Assembly: GCA_023399055.1 (NCBI GenBank)
Contig: JAEWQV010000014.1
Location: 682,001-746,000, forward strand
Source of the DNA: Bacillota bacterium
GTDB lineage: Bacteria; Bacillota; Clostridia; Lachnospirales; Lachnospiraceae
Direction: 5' to 3'
DNA length: 64,000 nucleotides
Within the stretch, counting starts at the first letter, position 1. The number at the start of each line of letters is the position of its first letter. The notes beneath the pieces are model-generated. The model worked only from the letters and a program-made list of their open reading frames with translations. It had not been told where the DNA came from and did not search any database. Both the position numbers and the translations under genes were made by a program. Positions 36,976-46,017 of this stretch are shown one piece after another.

Positions 36976-38247
36976 TCACTTTTTACTTTCATAAAAACCA
37001 AGGGTGAATAATGCACTTGTATCAGAAATACTTAGACTTTGGTAACTATCCTTTTTTGATTCAATCGTCCATCTTTGATAATTAATGCCTTTCTCGTAAA
37101 TTTTAGTGATTAACATCTCACTATTATCCAGTTCTTTATCAAAGAAACAGTAGATACTGTTGTTAATATTATAGGTGTCCTCCAAATGGGGAGTACAGCT
37201 AATCAATATGGCCTTATCCTTCGTAGAATAAAAGGTTACTCCACTGTAATCCTCCGTTTGGATCTCTTTCTCGGCTGGTACCACTTCAAAATCTAAATTG
37301 TAGTCACAATCATTCCACGTGAATTCTATACCGTTTATATTCTTTGATGCATAGTGGGCATAACTGTAATTAACGTCTTCGACATACACTAACTCCCCTG
37401 TCTCGATATCCAATTCTTTGTACCTAGAAGCGATGACTACATCACATAAACTATAATAATGCTTTGGACTGTCAAAATAAAAATAGTCCTGTGACGTAAA
37501 CTCATCGGTAATATATCTATCCTTGCTGCGAAAATTAATAAGCGCCAGATACACATCGGATATGTCAGATTTTGCGAAAAAATTCTTAGCATCAATGCTT
37601 TCAAAGTCCATATCATTGGCAATATATTTGCATACCACATAAACTTCATACTGGTCTTTTTCATACAGATCCTCTAAGGAGCTTACACCATATTCAGTGA
37701 AATTGGCATAATATTTTTTCTCCAGTTCCCCAATAAGGTCCTTTTGGTAGTAATGCACTTCAAAATCATATGGAACATCAATTGAAAGAGCTGATACTGC
37801 ATGTTTTTTAAAATTATCCCTAACCAATTGGTCGTTAAAATTATCATAACATTGACCCGTTTCAACATTGGTAATGATAGAAAACTCTTCATTATTTACA
37901 ATAACTGAAGATTTAACATAAGCACTTGCATGGTCACTATATATGGGGATAACAAGTTCTTTTCTTGGTTGGCGCAGGCAATCTAAGGAAATAATCTCCC
38001 CACCGCCATAGTTCAAATTTAAATACTCCTGTGCAATGGGTTTGGCCAATTTTTCGTTATTCTTTTCTTTCTCTTTTTCCTCCTTCGACGTACAAGCAAT
38101 CAATGGTAAAAGGCATAGAATAATAAAAATATATGCTAGCTTTCGTATAGATTTTTCCTTCTTATTATGAGAAGTCGAAAGTACCCATATCCTATTCTTA
38201 TCCAAAACCTCTAATGTTTCTTCGAATAGTTGTGTATAGCTTTCCAT
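36976..38247 (-). CDS. lipoprotein of unknown function
   Basis: 423 residues, not recognised. A hydrophobic stretch IFIILCLLPLIAC ends in a lipobox-like LIAC (Cys about 52), followed by a Lys/Glu-rich linker. It is preceded by an unusually long charged N-terminus of about 35 residues (MESYTQLFEETLEVLDKNR...). AAGGAG lies 7 bases before this first ATG, so the long form seems to be made. The rest is a mixed alpha/beta domain rich in Tyr, Asp and Glu. Three bases separate it from the GH13 gene, so it belongs to the symporter/glucosidase operon. Confidence 0.6.
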   Translation of the reverse strand: MESYTQLFEETLEVLDKNRIWVLSTSHNKKEKSIRKLAYIFIILCLLPLIACTSKEEKEKEKNNEKLAKPIAQEYLNLNYGGGEIISLDCLRQPRKELVIPIYSDHASAYVKSSVIVNNEEFSIITNVETGQCYDNFNDQLVRDNFKKHAVSALSIDVPYDFEVHYYQKDLIGELEKKYYANFTEYGVSSLEDLYEKDQYEVYVVCKYIANDMDFESIDAKNFFAKSDISDVYLALINFRSKDRYITDEFTSQDYFYFDSPKHYYSLCDVVIASRYKELDIETGELVYVEDVNYSYAHYASKNINGIEFTWNDCDYNLDFEVVPAEKEIQTEDYSGVTFYSTKDKAILISCTPHLEDTYNINNSIYCFFDKELDNSEMLITKIYEKGINYQRWTIESKKDSYQSLSISDTSALFTLGFYESKK

Positions 38248-38250
38248 AAT

Positions 38251-40131
38251 TTATCTCCTTGTCTCCACTTTCCATATACTTGCCTCATACGGTCGCAAGA
38301 ATGACGATATATCTTCTGGATAATTTGATAGCAAGCAAATTCCCTCTGGATATTTTTTTCTTTTCTTATTGGAGGAACTCAAATTTATCTCAATATACAG
38401 AATTTCAGTTTCATCCTTACGATAATAGGTGAATAAATTTTTTTCTTTTTTATTAGTGATTACTACATCGCCATAATAAATGACCCTATGCTCCGTACGC
38501 AACGCAATCAATTTCTGAAAGAAACGGAGGATGGAATTCTCATCTTGAAGCTGCTCTTCCACATTGCAATTCTTATAATCCTCATCCATCATAAGCCACG
38601 GCTTCTCGGTAGAAAAGCCTGCATATAGCTGATTGTTCCACTGCATTGGTGTTCTGGCATGATCCCTGGAACCTGCTAATATCTTTGCGAATGCCTCTTC
38701 TTTCGTCCTAGTATTGCATAACTCTTCATAAAGATTCAACGACTCCACATCACGAAGTTCCTCAATGACCCTAAAGTTTTGATTGATCATTCCTAGCTCC
38801 TGCCCCTGGTAAATAAATGGCGTGCCTCGAAGAGTAAGCTGTATCACCGCCAAAAGTTTACCAAGGACATTTCGATACTGTGGGTCCGAGTTTATTTTAG
38901 AAATCATGCGCGGATTATCATGGTTTTCATAAAACAGGGAAGGCTGACAATGATCTCCGTAATTCTCCATCCAATTAATCATATAGCTTTTTAGATAATT
39001 AAGGTCATATTGATAATCATCAAAACGTGCATGCCCCGGTGTTTCCAGATGGTCAAAGGAGAATACCATATCCAGCTCATTTCGATAATCTGCAGTTAAT
39101 AGCTTGCTCATTTCCATTCCTGTTCCAGGAGTTTCTCCTACCGAAAAAGCATTGAATGGGATAAATACTTTCTCTTTCATTTCCTGTAGATATTTGTGGA
39201 GACGAGGTCCATAGAAATAATGTTCCACCCCATGATATCCCATAAGCTTACCGATACTTTCGTTACCATCTGGCAAGCCACTGCGCTTAGAAATATAATT
39301 AATGACATCCAAACGAAATCCATCTACACCCTTTTCCAGCCACCAGGTTACCATAGCATAAATCTCCTGACGCAGAGCTTCATTTTCCCAGTTTAGATCC
39401 ATCTGTTTCTTTGAGAATAAATGCAGTGCATATTGCCCCCGTTCTTCTACATAGTTCCACGCACTGCCGCTGAAAAATGAAGTCCAGTTATTGGGCTGAT
39501 CTTTAAAAATATAATAATCCCTATACTTGGAATCCGATTCGTGGATTGCCTTCTGATACCACATATGTTCATCCGAGGTATGGTTCACTACAAGATCCAT
39601 AATAAGCCTCATATCACGGTTATGAACTTCCGTTAACAACTGGTTAAAGTCCTCCATGGTTCCGAATTCAGCCATGATTTTATGATAATCTCTTATGTCG
39701 TACCCATTATCATCATTAGGAGAGTCATAAATTGGTGAAAGCCAGATAGCATTGATACCCAATTCTTTTAGGTAATCCAATTTACTTATAATACCCTGCA
39801 GATCGCCAATACCATCTCCATTACTATCTTTAAAGCTTCTAGGATAAATTTGATAAAATACTGCTTCCTTCCACCAGGCCTTTCGAATTGTCCCAGCCTT
39901 GCCCTTTGCGGTCTCCTGATCCGTGTTCAAAAGAGTTATCAAAGTATCCACGAAGCCTTCATCCAGCTGGCTTTTCGGCAGCTTCGGTAAAATCTTTAAC
40001 TTTAAATTGCCTATAATCGGATTGGTAACGGCCTTTTTGTTTATATTCATTTGCAAGAGCACTCGATCAATAATGTCGCGTCCAATTGGATTAGCGTACA
40101 CATCTTTGATACGACTATTTTGGGTTAGCAT
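38251..40131 (-). CDS. GH13 alpha-glucosidase (oligo-1,6-glucosidase type) with N-terminal extension
   Basis: Cytoplasmic exo-acting alpha-glucosidase, 626 residues. The GH13_31-type barrel begins near residue 86 (KEAVFYQIYPRSFKDSNGDGIGDLQGI). Nucleophile D275 in GFRLDVIN, acid/base E333 in SVGETPG, stabiliser D405 in YENHDNPR. MDLVVNHTSDEHMWYQ is the conserved region I. The first 85 residues are an extra helical region (NPIGRDIIDRVLLQMN) not found in standard enzymes (about 555 residues). It lies 6 bases after the symporter gene, so imported alpha-linked oligosaccharides are the probable substrate. Confidence 0.88.
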   Translation of the reverse strand: MLTQNSRIKDVYANPIGRDIIDRVLLQMNINKKAVTNPIIGNLKLKILPKLPKSQLDEGFVDTLITLLNTDQETAKGKAGTIRKAWWKEAVFYQIYPRSFKDSNGDGIGDLQGIISKLDYLKELGINAIWLSPIYDSPNDDNGYDIRDYHKIMAEFGTMEDFNQLLTEVHNRDMRLIMDLVVNHTSDEHMWYQKAIHESDSKYRDYYIFKDQPNNWTSFFSGSAWNYVEERGQYALHLFSKKQMDLNWENEALRQEIYAMVTWWLEKGVDGFRLDVINYISKRSGLPDGNESIGKLMGYHGVEHYFYGPRLHKYLQEMKEKVFIPFNAFSVGETPGTGMEMSKLLTADYRNELDMVFSFDHLETPGHARFDDYQYDLNYLKSYMINWMENYGDHCQPSLFYENHDNPRMISKINSDPQYRNVLGKLLAVIQLTLRGTPFIYQGQELGMINQNFRVIEELRDVESLNLYEELCNTRTKEEAFAKILAGSRDHARTPMQWNNQLYAGFSTEKPWLMMDEDYKNCNVEEQLQDENSILRFFQKLIALRTEHRVIYYGDVVITNKKEKNLFTYYRKDETEILYIEINLSSSNKKRKKYPEGICLLSNYPEDISSFLRPYEASIWKVETRR

Positions 40132-40137
40132 AGTGCA

Positions 40138-41511
40138 TCACTCCTGTTCTCTATTAATTTCACCACGATCAGCCAATTCAGCTATTATCTTATCATACAT
40201 CTGTTTATCTATCTTGAACTTCTTATCATAAATTATGTAACCTATCACAATAAAGATCAGCGGTAAAATCAGCATTGCCAGCTTCATAATCAACAGTCCG
40301 GAATCAGTAACGTCCTCCGGTGTTGCGGCAGCATTAATACCAGAAACAATCAAGGTCGCACCAACAAAACCATTCGCAATTGCTCCCCCAATTTTATTAA
40401 TAAATGGCTGCACAGAAAAAGTGATACTTTCGTTACGACGTCCCAGTTTCCACTGTCCGTACTCTACCGTGTCAGTCAAAAACATCAGCATCAACAGCTG
40501 TATAAAGGCCTGACCGGTAAAAAGCAGGATGCCCGCTGCGCCGATAAACCGCATATTCATTGGTGAAAAGAAGAATATTACATACCCAACTATTACTAGT
40601 ATAGTCGCAATCGCATATAATGTTCTTCTGCTGTATTTTTTTGAGAATAAAGGAAATACGGATAAGGCTGCCAGCTGTGAGACGCCGAGAATCGCAGCAA
40701 ACACCGAGTACATTCCTTCATTTTTAAAGGCATATTTAAAGAAATAAACACCAAAAGCGGTGGTGGTGCAATAACCAATCATAAATAGTGCCATTGATAT
40801 AGCCGTAAATAAAAGCTGATCATTCTGAAATAAAATACGGACCATTTCCTTTAAGGACGTGGACTCTTGCCTAACCTTAATACTTTTATCCTCTTTTACA
40901 CCAAATACCGTAAACATAAGGAATGCCCAGGTAATCAATACGATTGCAATTACTGTTATCTGCCAAGCCCTTTTATCTCCGCCCAAGGCATTGGTAACAG
41001 GCAATATAGCAACTACGGTGGTAAATAATCCGATATTTGCACATATTCTGGCAAAGGAACCGGTTTTCTCACGTTCCTTTTGGTCAAGGGTCAAGGACGG
41101 AAGCATTGACCAATAAGCAATATCATTGGCTCCATAGGTTAAATCCCAGAGAAGATACACTACTACAAACAGGATTACATAGCCTGCTCCTTTTAGTGCA
41201 AAATCCTGGAACAATAGCGTCGTTAGAATACCTCCAAGAATACCGCCTATCACAATCCAGGGCTTAAATTTGCCAAATCGTGAACGGGTATTATCCACTA
41301 AAAATCCCATGATTGGGTCATTTACTGCATCAAAGATACGAAGAATGGTCATTGCTCCCGTCATCCACCACATAGTGGAATCGGGCAAATCCAAAATATC
41401 TGTTAAGAAGAACAATAGATACATACTTACCACGGTATAAAGCATATCTCTGCCAATCGTACCAAGACCAAACATATAACGATTATGATTTCTTTTTGTC
41501 TTTACTCCCAT
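40138..41511 (-). CDS. GPH-family sugar:cation symporter (MelB-like)
   Basis: Inner-membrane carrier, 457 residues, 12 helices. Family signatures: YMFGLGTIGRDMLYTVVSMYLLFFLTDI, INDP-like VNDPIMGFLVDNTRSRFGKFKPW, and DTVEYGQWKLGRRNESITFSVQPFINKIGGAI. It should take up a disaccharide or oligosaccharide with H+ or Na+. It heads a three-gene operon with the GH13 enzyme and a lipoprotein. GGGG precedes the ATG. Confidence 0.9.
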   Translation of the reverse strand: MGVKTKRNHNRYMFGLGTIGRDMLYTVVSMYLLFFLTDILDLPDSTMWWMTGAMTILRIFDAVNDPIMGFLVDNTRSRFGKFKPWIVIGGILGGILTTLLFQDFALKGAGYVILFVVVYLLWDLTYGANDIAYWSMLPSLTLDQKEREKTGSFARICANIGLFTTVVAILPVTNALGGDKRAWQITVIAIVLITWAFLMFTVFGVKEDKSIKVRQESTSLKEMVRILFQNDQLLFTAISMALFMIGYCTTTAFGVYFFKYAFKNEGMYSVFAAILGVSQLAALSVFPLFSKKYSRRTLYAIATILVIVGYVIFFFSPMNMRFIGAAGILLFTGQAFIQLLMLMFLTDTVEYGQWKLGRRNESITFSVQPFINKIGGAIANGFVGATLIVSGINAAATPEDVTDSGLLIMKLAMLILPLIFIVIGYIIYDKKFKIDKQMYDKIIAELADRGEINREQE

Positions 41512-41833
41512 AGTTATCCCCTTTTCTATGCAAGACTTTTAAATAACAATTCTACTTTTGCTTGTCCTTTCCTTCTCAGTAATATACATATTTGACCCAA
41601 AATCACCTTATGTAAATTACTCGCTCCAAATAATCTACATCTATTTTATCACACTTTTCTACGTAAAAAAAAGACATAACTTCCTCTTGGCAGGAAGTTT
41701 ATGTCTTTTTGAAGTCACCTGGGAATAATCTTATTAATATAACTAAAGATGGACTGATAGTCTGACGATATATTTCAACTTTATGTCTACTGTAATTCTA
41801 TAATTAGTGCCGCATGGTCACTAATTATTAACA
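41512..41833. other. symporter promoter region and AraC terminators
   Basis: No gene. The left part is the symporter leader. A strong hairpin lies at 41664-41711, and a smaller one (TAATTAGTG / CACTAATTA, 41801-41827) directly follows the AraC-type gene. Confidence 0.55.
41664..41711 (-). terminator. intrinsic terminator after the AraC-type gene
   Basis: AAAAAGACATAAACTTCCT pairs with AGGAAGTTATGTCTTTTT on the minus strand, one base bulged, followed by a run of T. It lies 120 bases past the regulator's stop codon. Confidence 0.75.
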
Positions 41834-42730
41834 CTACTTATTTATTTTCTTACATGGACAAAAATAATTTATGGTTCCTTCTTCAGCATCAAAGTCTAAA
41901 TCTTTGGCATATGCTTCAGCACTCCAACCAAAAGAATAGTCAGGCTCATATCCGTTTTGATTTATCCCGCTGACAGTCAAATCATGAGAATGACGAAAAA
42001 CATCTCCATTGGCAAAATCTCCGTTAATATATCCATTTCCCACTAAACATGCAGATAAATCCCTATATTCAAATTCCTCTGGAACCGGAGTATTTGCTGG
42101 CATTATCATCCCTGCTATGTATGTGAATGTTCCTGTTTCTTGGCAATATTCACCCATCCAACCAACATAATAGTCTACTACTGGTGTTTTATTTTCTAAC
42201 ACACCAAATGTATCTTCCTCAAAACACTTCTTCCATAACGCAGGAACTGGGTTCTCCTCACCACCGTTTACAACCATTTTTCCAATCATCCTAACAGCAG
42301 GAAGTTCAAAAAACTCTAATTTCCCCAATACAGCCACTTTACTTTCACCTCTTTCCAAATTAAAATTTTGGACTTGAAAGGTTAACTTAGAATATACATT
42401 GAATACCTTACTTTTGTTACGTGCCTTTGATGGGGAAAAACCATGAAACTCCCGAAATGCGCGTGCAAAAGAAGTATGTGAATCATAGCCATATTTTAAT
42501 GCAATATCAATCACTTTTAATTTGTTCTCCTGCAATTCATACGCAGATAAAGTTAATCGGCGGCGCCTTATATATTCCGATAAAGTTATTTCAGTAATGT
42601 ATGCAAAAAAACGTTGGAACTGATTCTTGGGACAGCAAGCAATTTCTGCTGCTTTAGCATAGTCAATCTCGTTGGTAATATTGCTTTCAATATAGTCAAC
42701 AACGGCATTTATTCTTTCAAAAGTATTCAA
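41834..42730 (-). CDS. AraC-family regulator with GyrI-like ligand domain
   Basis: Cytoplasmic regulator, 298 residues. Two helix-turn-helix units in the first 110 residues (YAKAAEIACCPKNQFQRFFAY and VIDIALKYGYDSHTSFARAFREFHGFSPS) are followed by a GyrI/Rob-type effector-binding domain (about 125-295, ending EGTINYFCPCKK). A TTG start at 42730 with GGTGG 6 bases upstream is used. Members of this class often answer to toxic or amphipathic compounds. Targets are not evident; it stands alone. Confidence 0.85.
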   Translation of the reverse strand: MNTFERINAVVDYIESNITNEIDYAKAAEIACCPKNQFQRFFAYITEITLSEYIRRRRLTLSAYELQENKLKVIDIALKYGYDSHTSFARAFREFHGFSPSKARNKSKVFNVYSKLTFQVQNFNLERGESKVAVLGKLEFFELPAVRMIGKMVVNGGEENPVPALWKKCFEEDTFGVLENKTPVVDYYVGWMGEYCQETGTFTYIAGMIMPANTPVPEEFEYRDLSACLVGNGYINGDFANGDVFRHSHDLTVSGINQNGYEPDYSFGWSAEAYAKDLDFDAEEGTINYFCPCKKINK

Positions 42731-42929
42731 TTTTGCCCACCTCTCGATGAAATATTATCACATAAAAATAAGTAATTCTATACATTTGATGCGCACCTAA
42801 TGCACATATGTGATTAAAGATTAGTTCTGATGGTTTAATGGTCCGTTCCTGGGTCTCGTAATTGATAATACCTTGTTATGGGAAGGTCGGACTCGCTTAA
42901 TACTTTTAAATGTTCGCAGATAAAATTTC

Positions 42930-43871
42930 CTACCAAACGAGATGTTTCTTTGCCACTTGCTGTTCATAAAAGGACTCCAGCCACTTCACAGTATTAATAT
43001 CCATAGGATAATCTAATGCACCGATGTTAGAAAGCAGTTGCTCCATATCGGCTACTCCCGGTATCACCGTGCTAACTGCCTCATATGCGAGACAATATTG
43101 TAATGCAAATTGGGACAGCGATTGACCTTTGGCGGGCAATTCCTTCAGTTGCTCTACTAATTCGGCTCTGGTTATAATATCTTCCCTGCTCCATCTCGCA
43201 CGAACACCCGTAAATGTGGAATCCCGGTGATATTTCCCGGAAAGCCATCCTGAATCGAGGGGAATCTTAGCTATAATCTTAACCCCTTTCTTCAATGCCA
43301 GTTCAAAGCTATTGCGGGTATCCTGATGTAATATATTAAAGAAAGCCTCAATTACCTGCCCATTCGTATAATTTAAGAAGGTATCCATATCCTCACTGGT
43401 ATCTAATGATGCACCGTAAGCTAATATCTTTCCTTCCTTTTTTAATTGCTCCAGCACCAAATAATGTTCATTTCCTTCCGCTTTCAGTAACTTAGAAGGT
43501 GGATTATGCAATAATACAGAATCAATATAATCCGTACCAAGACGCTTGAGACTGCCTTCAATTGTTTCTCTTATAATGTCGTGACGATAATTTGTTTGCC
43601 CATCGCTATGATGACCAAACTTTGTATTTATAACCACGGTATCCCTCTTTACCTCTTTCAAAGCTTTCCCAAGAATGACCTCACTTTTTCCATTTCCATA
43701 GTTAGGTGCTGTGTCAAAGAAGTTAATTCCTTCCTCTATAGCTTTGTGAACCAGATGAATAGCCTCATCTTCTGCCATCCCATGCCAATCAATATCATTT
43801 CCAAGCTGCCAGGCACCAAAGCCAATTACTGATACCTTCGGGCTGCCCTCCACGTAAAATTTATATTTCAT
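42930..43871 (-). CDS. aldo/keto reductase
   Basis: NAD(P)H-dependent oxidoreductase, 312 residues. The motif GINFFDTAPNYGNGKSEVILGKAL carries the catalytic Asp and Tyr, and VVINTKFGHH gives the catalytic Lys. ALQYCLAYEAVSTVIPGVADMEQL is the cofactor region. The ATG at 43871 is chosen because the family starts just before VSVIGFGAWQLG. Substrate unknown. No operon partner. Confidence 0.88.
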   Translation of the reverse strand: MKYKFYVEGSPKVSVIGFGAWQLGNDIDWHGMAEDEAIHLVHKAIEEGINFFDTAPNYGNGKSEVILGKALKEVKRDTVVINTKFGHHSDGQTNYRHDIIRETIEGSLKRLGTDYIDSVLLHNPPSKLLKAEGNEHYLVLEQLKKEGKILAYGASLDTSEDMDTFLNYTNGQVIEAFFNILHQDTRNSFELALKKGVKIIAKIPLDSGWLSGKYHRDSTFTGVRARWSREDIITRAELVEQLKELPAKGQSLSQFALQYCLAYEAVSTVIPGVADMEQLLSNIGALDYPMDINTVKWLESFYEQQVAKKHLVW

Positions 43872-44310
43872 ACACTCCAACTTCCTTCTGTTTTCTTCTA
43901 TTTTTATAACAAGAATTCTTAATACTAATTCTAACAAAACAACAGTAATCCTTAGTCAGTGTTTTCTTATTTTCATAGTATACCATTAATTCGTATTACA
44001 TTTCTATCACTATCGTAACCAATACAGTCATAAATTCAGTACAATTCTACTATATAAATAGCCACCGCTAAATATAAAATAACCTCCAAATCCTTTTTGG
44101 GAACATTGACTATTTCAGCCGTGGTTATTTTTTTGGGATGGTTATAGTTGATTTATTATTGTTCCATATAGTAGTTTGGATACCGCTTCTTGATAGTCAT
44201 TTTAAACAACCATAAAGCATCTGATTATATGCTTAAAATTGTAAGTTGGTATATATGTATTGTTTATGTGCATAATAATCCCGTACTAAATAAAGCAAGG
44301 AGGTGTTGTT
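43872..44310. other. divergent region before the Csp-like gene
   Basis: No gene supported. Around 44060-44140 there is an imperfect hairpin (AAATAACC ... GGTTATTT) followed by TTTTTGGG on the plus strand. The last 100 bases hold the leader of the Cys-rich gene. No clear copper-regulator operator was identified. Confidence 0.45.
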
Positions 44311-44652
44311 ATGCTAACAATGGCTACTCAGAAAAATCAGAAATGCATCGATGCTTGTTCACGCTGTGCTCAAGCATGTTACGAATGCTTTCAAGCTTGC
44401 TTGAATGAACCAGACTTAAATGCAAGAAAAAATTGTCTTAGTATGCTTATAGAATGTGCTATGATGTGTCAGATGTCTGTATCTATGATGTCTATGGGTG
44501 GACAATTCTCACAGGAACACTGCTCGTTATGTTCAAAAGTCTGTGACGCTTGTGCTAAAGAATGTAGTATGTTTAAAGACGAACATTGTCAAAAATGTGC
44601 TGATGAATGCCGTACATGTTCTGACGGATGCAGAAATATGTCAGGTATGTAA
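44311..44652 (+). CDS. Csp-like four-helix-bundle Cys-rich copper-binding protein
   Basis: Small cytoplasmic protein, 113 residues with 19 cysteines. The spacing (CIDACSRCAQACYECFQAC, then CSLCSKVCDACAKEC and CQKCADECRTCSDGC) is that of the DUF326/Csp family, whose members store Cu(I) inside a four-helix bundle. There is no export signal, so it resembles the cytosolic Csp3 type. AGGAGG with 7-base spacing precedes the ATG. It is a single gene ending in a strong terminator. Copper storage is inferred from family; no copper pump or CsoR is adjacent. Confidence 0.85.
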   Translation: MLTMATQKNQKCIDACSRCAQACYECFQACLNEPDLNARKNCLSMLIECAMMCQMSVSMMSMGGQFSQEHCSLCSKVCDACAKECSMFKDEHCQKCADECRTCSDGCRNMSGM

Positions 44653-44676
44653 TTAGTAAGAAATTAAAATCATTAA

Positions 44677-44708
44677 AAAGAAAGCTATCAATTGTGCTTT
44701 CTTTTTTT
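44677..44708 (+). terminator. intrinsic terminator of the Csp-like gene
   Basis: AAAGAAAGC pairs with GCTTTCTTT around a 10-base loop and runs into TTTTTTT, 25 bases past the stop codon. Confidence 0.85.
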
Positions 44709-44739
44709 GTTATAAACCCAATCTGAACGGTCTAAATTT

Positions 44740-44769
44740 AAAACGTGATGCTATTAAACATCACGTTTT
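44740..44769 (-). terminator. hairpin after the cfa relic
   Basis: AAAACGTGATG pairs perfectly with CATCACGTTTT around an 8-base loop. It is the likely former terminator of the gene whose 3' remnant lies at 44754-44948; T-rich ends occur on both sides. Confidence 0.55.
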
Positions 44770-44948
44770 ACTATTATACCATTTGTTTTACTGTTTTGTA
44801 TTTGCATATTTTTATGCATGGTTTTGTTAGCATTATAACTGATATATGTCCAATCGATTGCACAACCCACAATATTGAAGAAGTTCATTATTTTTCTATT
44901 GGACATTAGAATCTGATGTAAATTATAGTCTAGCATTAAAGTATTCAT
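44754..44948 (-). pseudogene. relic of the 3' end of a cyclopropane fatty acid synthase gene
   Basis: A 64-codon open frame, not a real gene. About 44859-44935 closely matches the 3' end of the intact cfa gene at 57731-57805. Shared stretches on the plus strand include CACAACCC, TTCATTATTT/CTCATTATTT, TTGGACATTAG and ATCTGATGTAAAT. In protein terms LHQILMS is common to both. After that point small insertions put the relic in another frame, so it no longer reads ELPMLRVV and runs into unrelated sequence. No start region or methyltransferase core remains. Confidence 0.75.
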
Positions 44949-45026
44949 GATTTACAAGCCTGATTTATTCTCTGTTATTGATTATATGTAATAAAATGTA
45001 TTTCTGGTAAAAAAGTTTATCTTATT

Positions 45027-45968
45027 TTATTCTATATTTATTATTTTTAAGGTCCGACAAATAGTGAAATCTATACTTTTCTTACCTATCATTACAATCG
45101 GACTTGCGATATCAGACTCTGGAATATGTACAATTACTCCTCTTTCACCATTACTAAGGCAGACTGTCGCTCCAATTAAATAAGCAGGATATTTTTTTAT
45201 AAATGTATTTACTATCTTCGAATCGAATTGATGCGAAAGGCTTTTAAGTAGTATCGCAAAGGCTTCAAAAGGCGTCATCTTTTTTCTATAAACCCTGTCC
45301 GATATCATTGCATCGTATACATCAGCAAAGGCTACAATTTTGGAAGTTAAATTCAACTTTTCCTGTGTAAAATGGTAGGGATAACCTGAACCGTCACTTC
45401 TCTCATGATGCAATAATACAGCCAACCTTACATCTTGGTCTAGGTTATTTACTGTTTCTAACATTTCATGCCCATAGATCGGATGTAATTTCATGATTCT
45501 ATACTCATCCTCCGTATATTTTCCTGGTTTATTTAATATTTCATTGGAAATTTTCATTTTTCCAATGTCATGCAACAATCCGGACAAAATCAAATTATTA
45601 ATATCTGTTCTGGATAGATGAAGCCATTTTCCGATTAGCATGGAATAGATTGCTGTATTGATCGAATGATGAAAGGTGTATTCATCCTTTTCTTTTAATT
45701 CCACCAAATACTTTACTATAAAATCATTCTTAGCAACAGTATAGTATAGCTCCTCTGAAATCAAGATAAGTTCCTCAAGATCAATGGTAGCTCCTGCTAC
45801 AAGCCTCCTAATCAATGTAATTTCACCGTTCGTATCAATTACATCAGATGTTGCTATAGTTCCAACACTACAATTAATAATAGTTTTCTTCTCTTCAAGC
45901 ATATTACCTACCCACTCTTCCAGTGTTTTGTTCATAAATGCATTACAATTCCTACCTTTCAGCAGCAT
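45027..45968 (-). CDS. HD-GYP domain protein, probable c-di-GMP phosphodiesterase
   Basis: Cytoplasmic protein, 313 residues. A roughly 100-residue N-terminal region of unknown type is followed by a full HD-GYP domain: YTFHHSINTA, LSGLLHDIGKMKI, MKLHPIYGHEML, LLHHERSDGSGYPYHF and FADVYDAMISDRVYRKK. The metal-binding His/Asp residues and the GYP motif are intact, so hydrolysis of cyclic di-GMP is likely. It lies 49 bases after the chemoreceptor gene, hence it is probably the last gene of the cheA-cheW-mcp operon and links motility signals to c-di-GMP. Confidence 0.9.
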   Translation of the reverse strand: MLLKGRNCNAFMNKTLEEWVGNMLEEKKTIINCSVGTIATSDVIDTNGEITLIRRLVAGATIDLEELILISEELYYTVAKNDFIVKYLVELKEKDEYTFHHSINTAIYSMLIGKWLHLSRTDINNLILSGLLHDIGKMKISNEILNKPGKYTEDEYRIMKLHPIYGHEMLETVNNLDQDVRLAVLLHHERSDGSGYPYHFTQEKLNLTSKIVAFADVYDAMISDRVYRKKMTPFEAFAILLKSLSHQFDSKIVNTFIKKYPAYLIGATVCLSNGERGVIVHIPESDIASPIVMIGKKSIDFTICRTLKIINIE

Positions 45969-46017
45969 ATTCTCTCCTGTAAAGTAAGAATTGTAAATTT
46001 CCTCTTATTAAGTTCGA

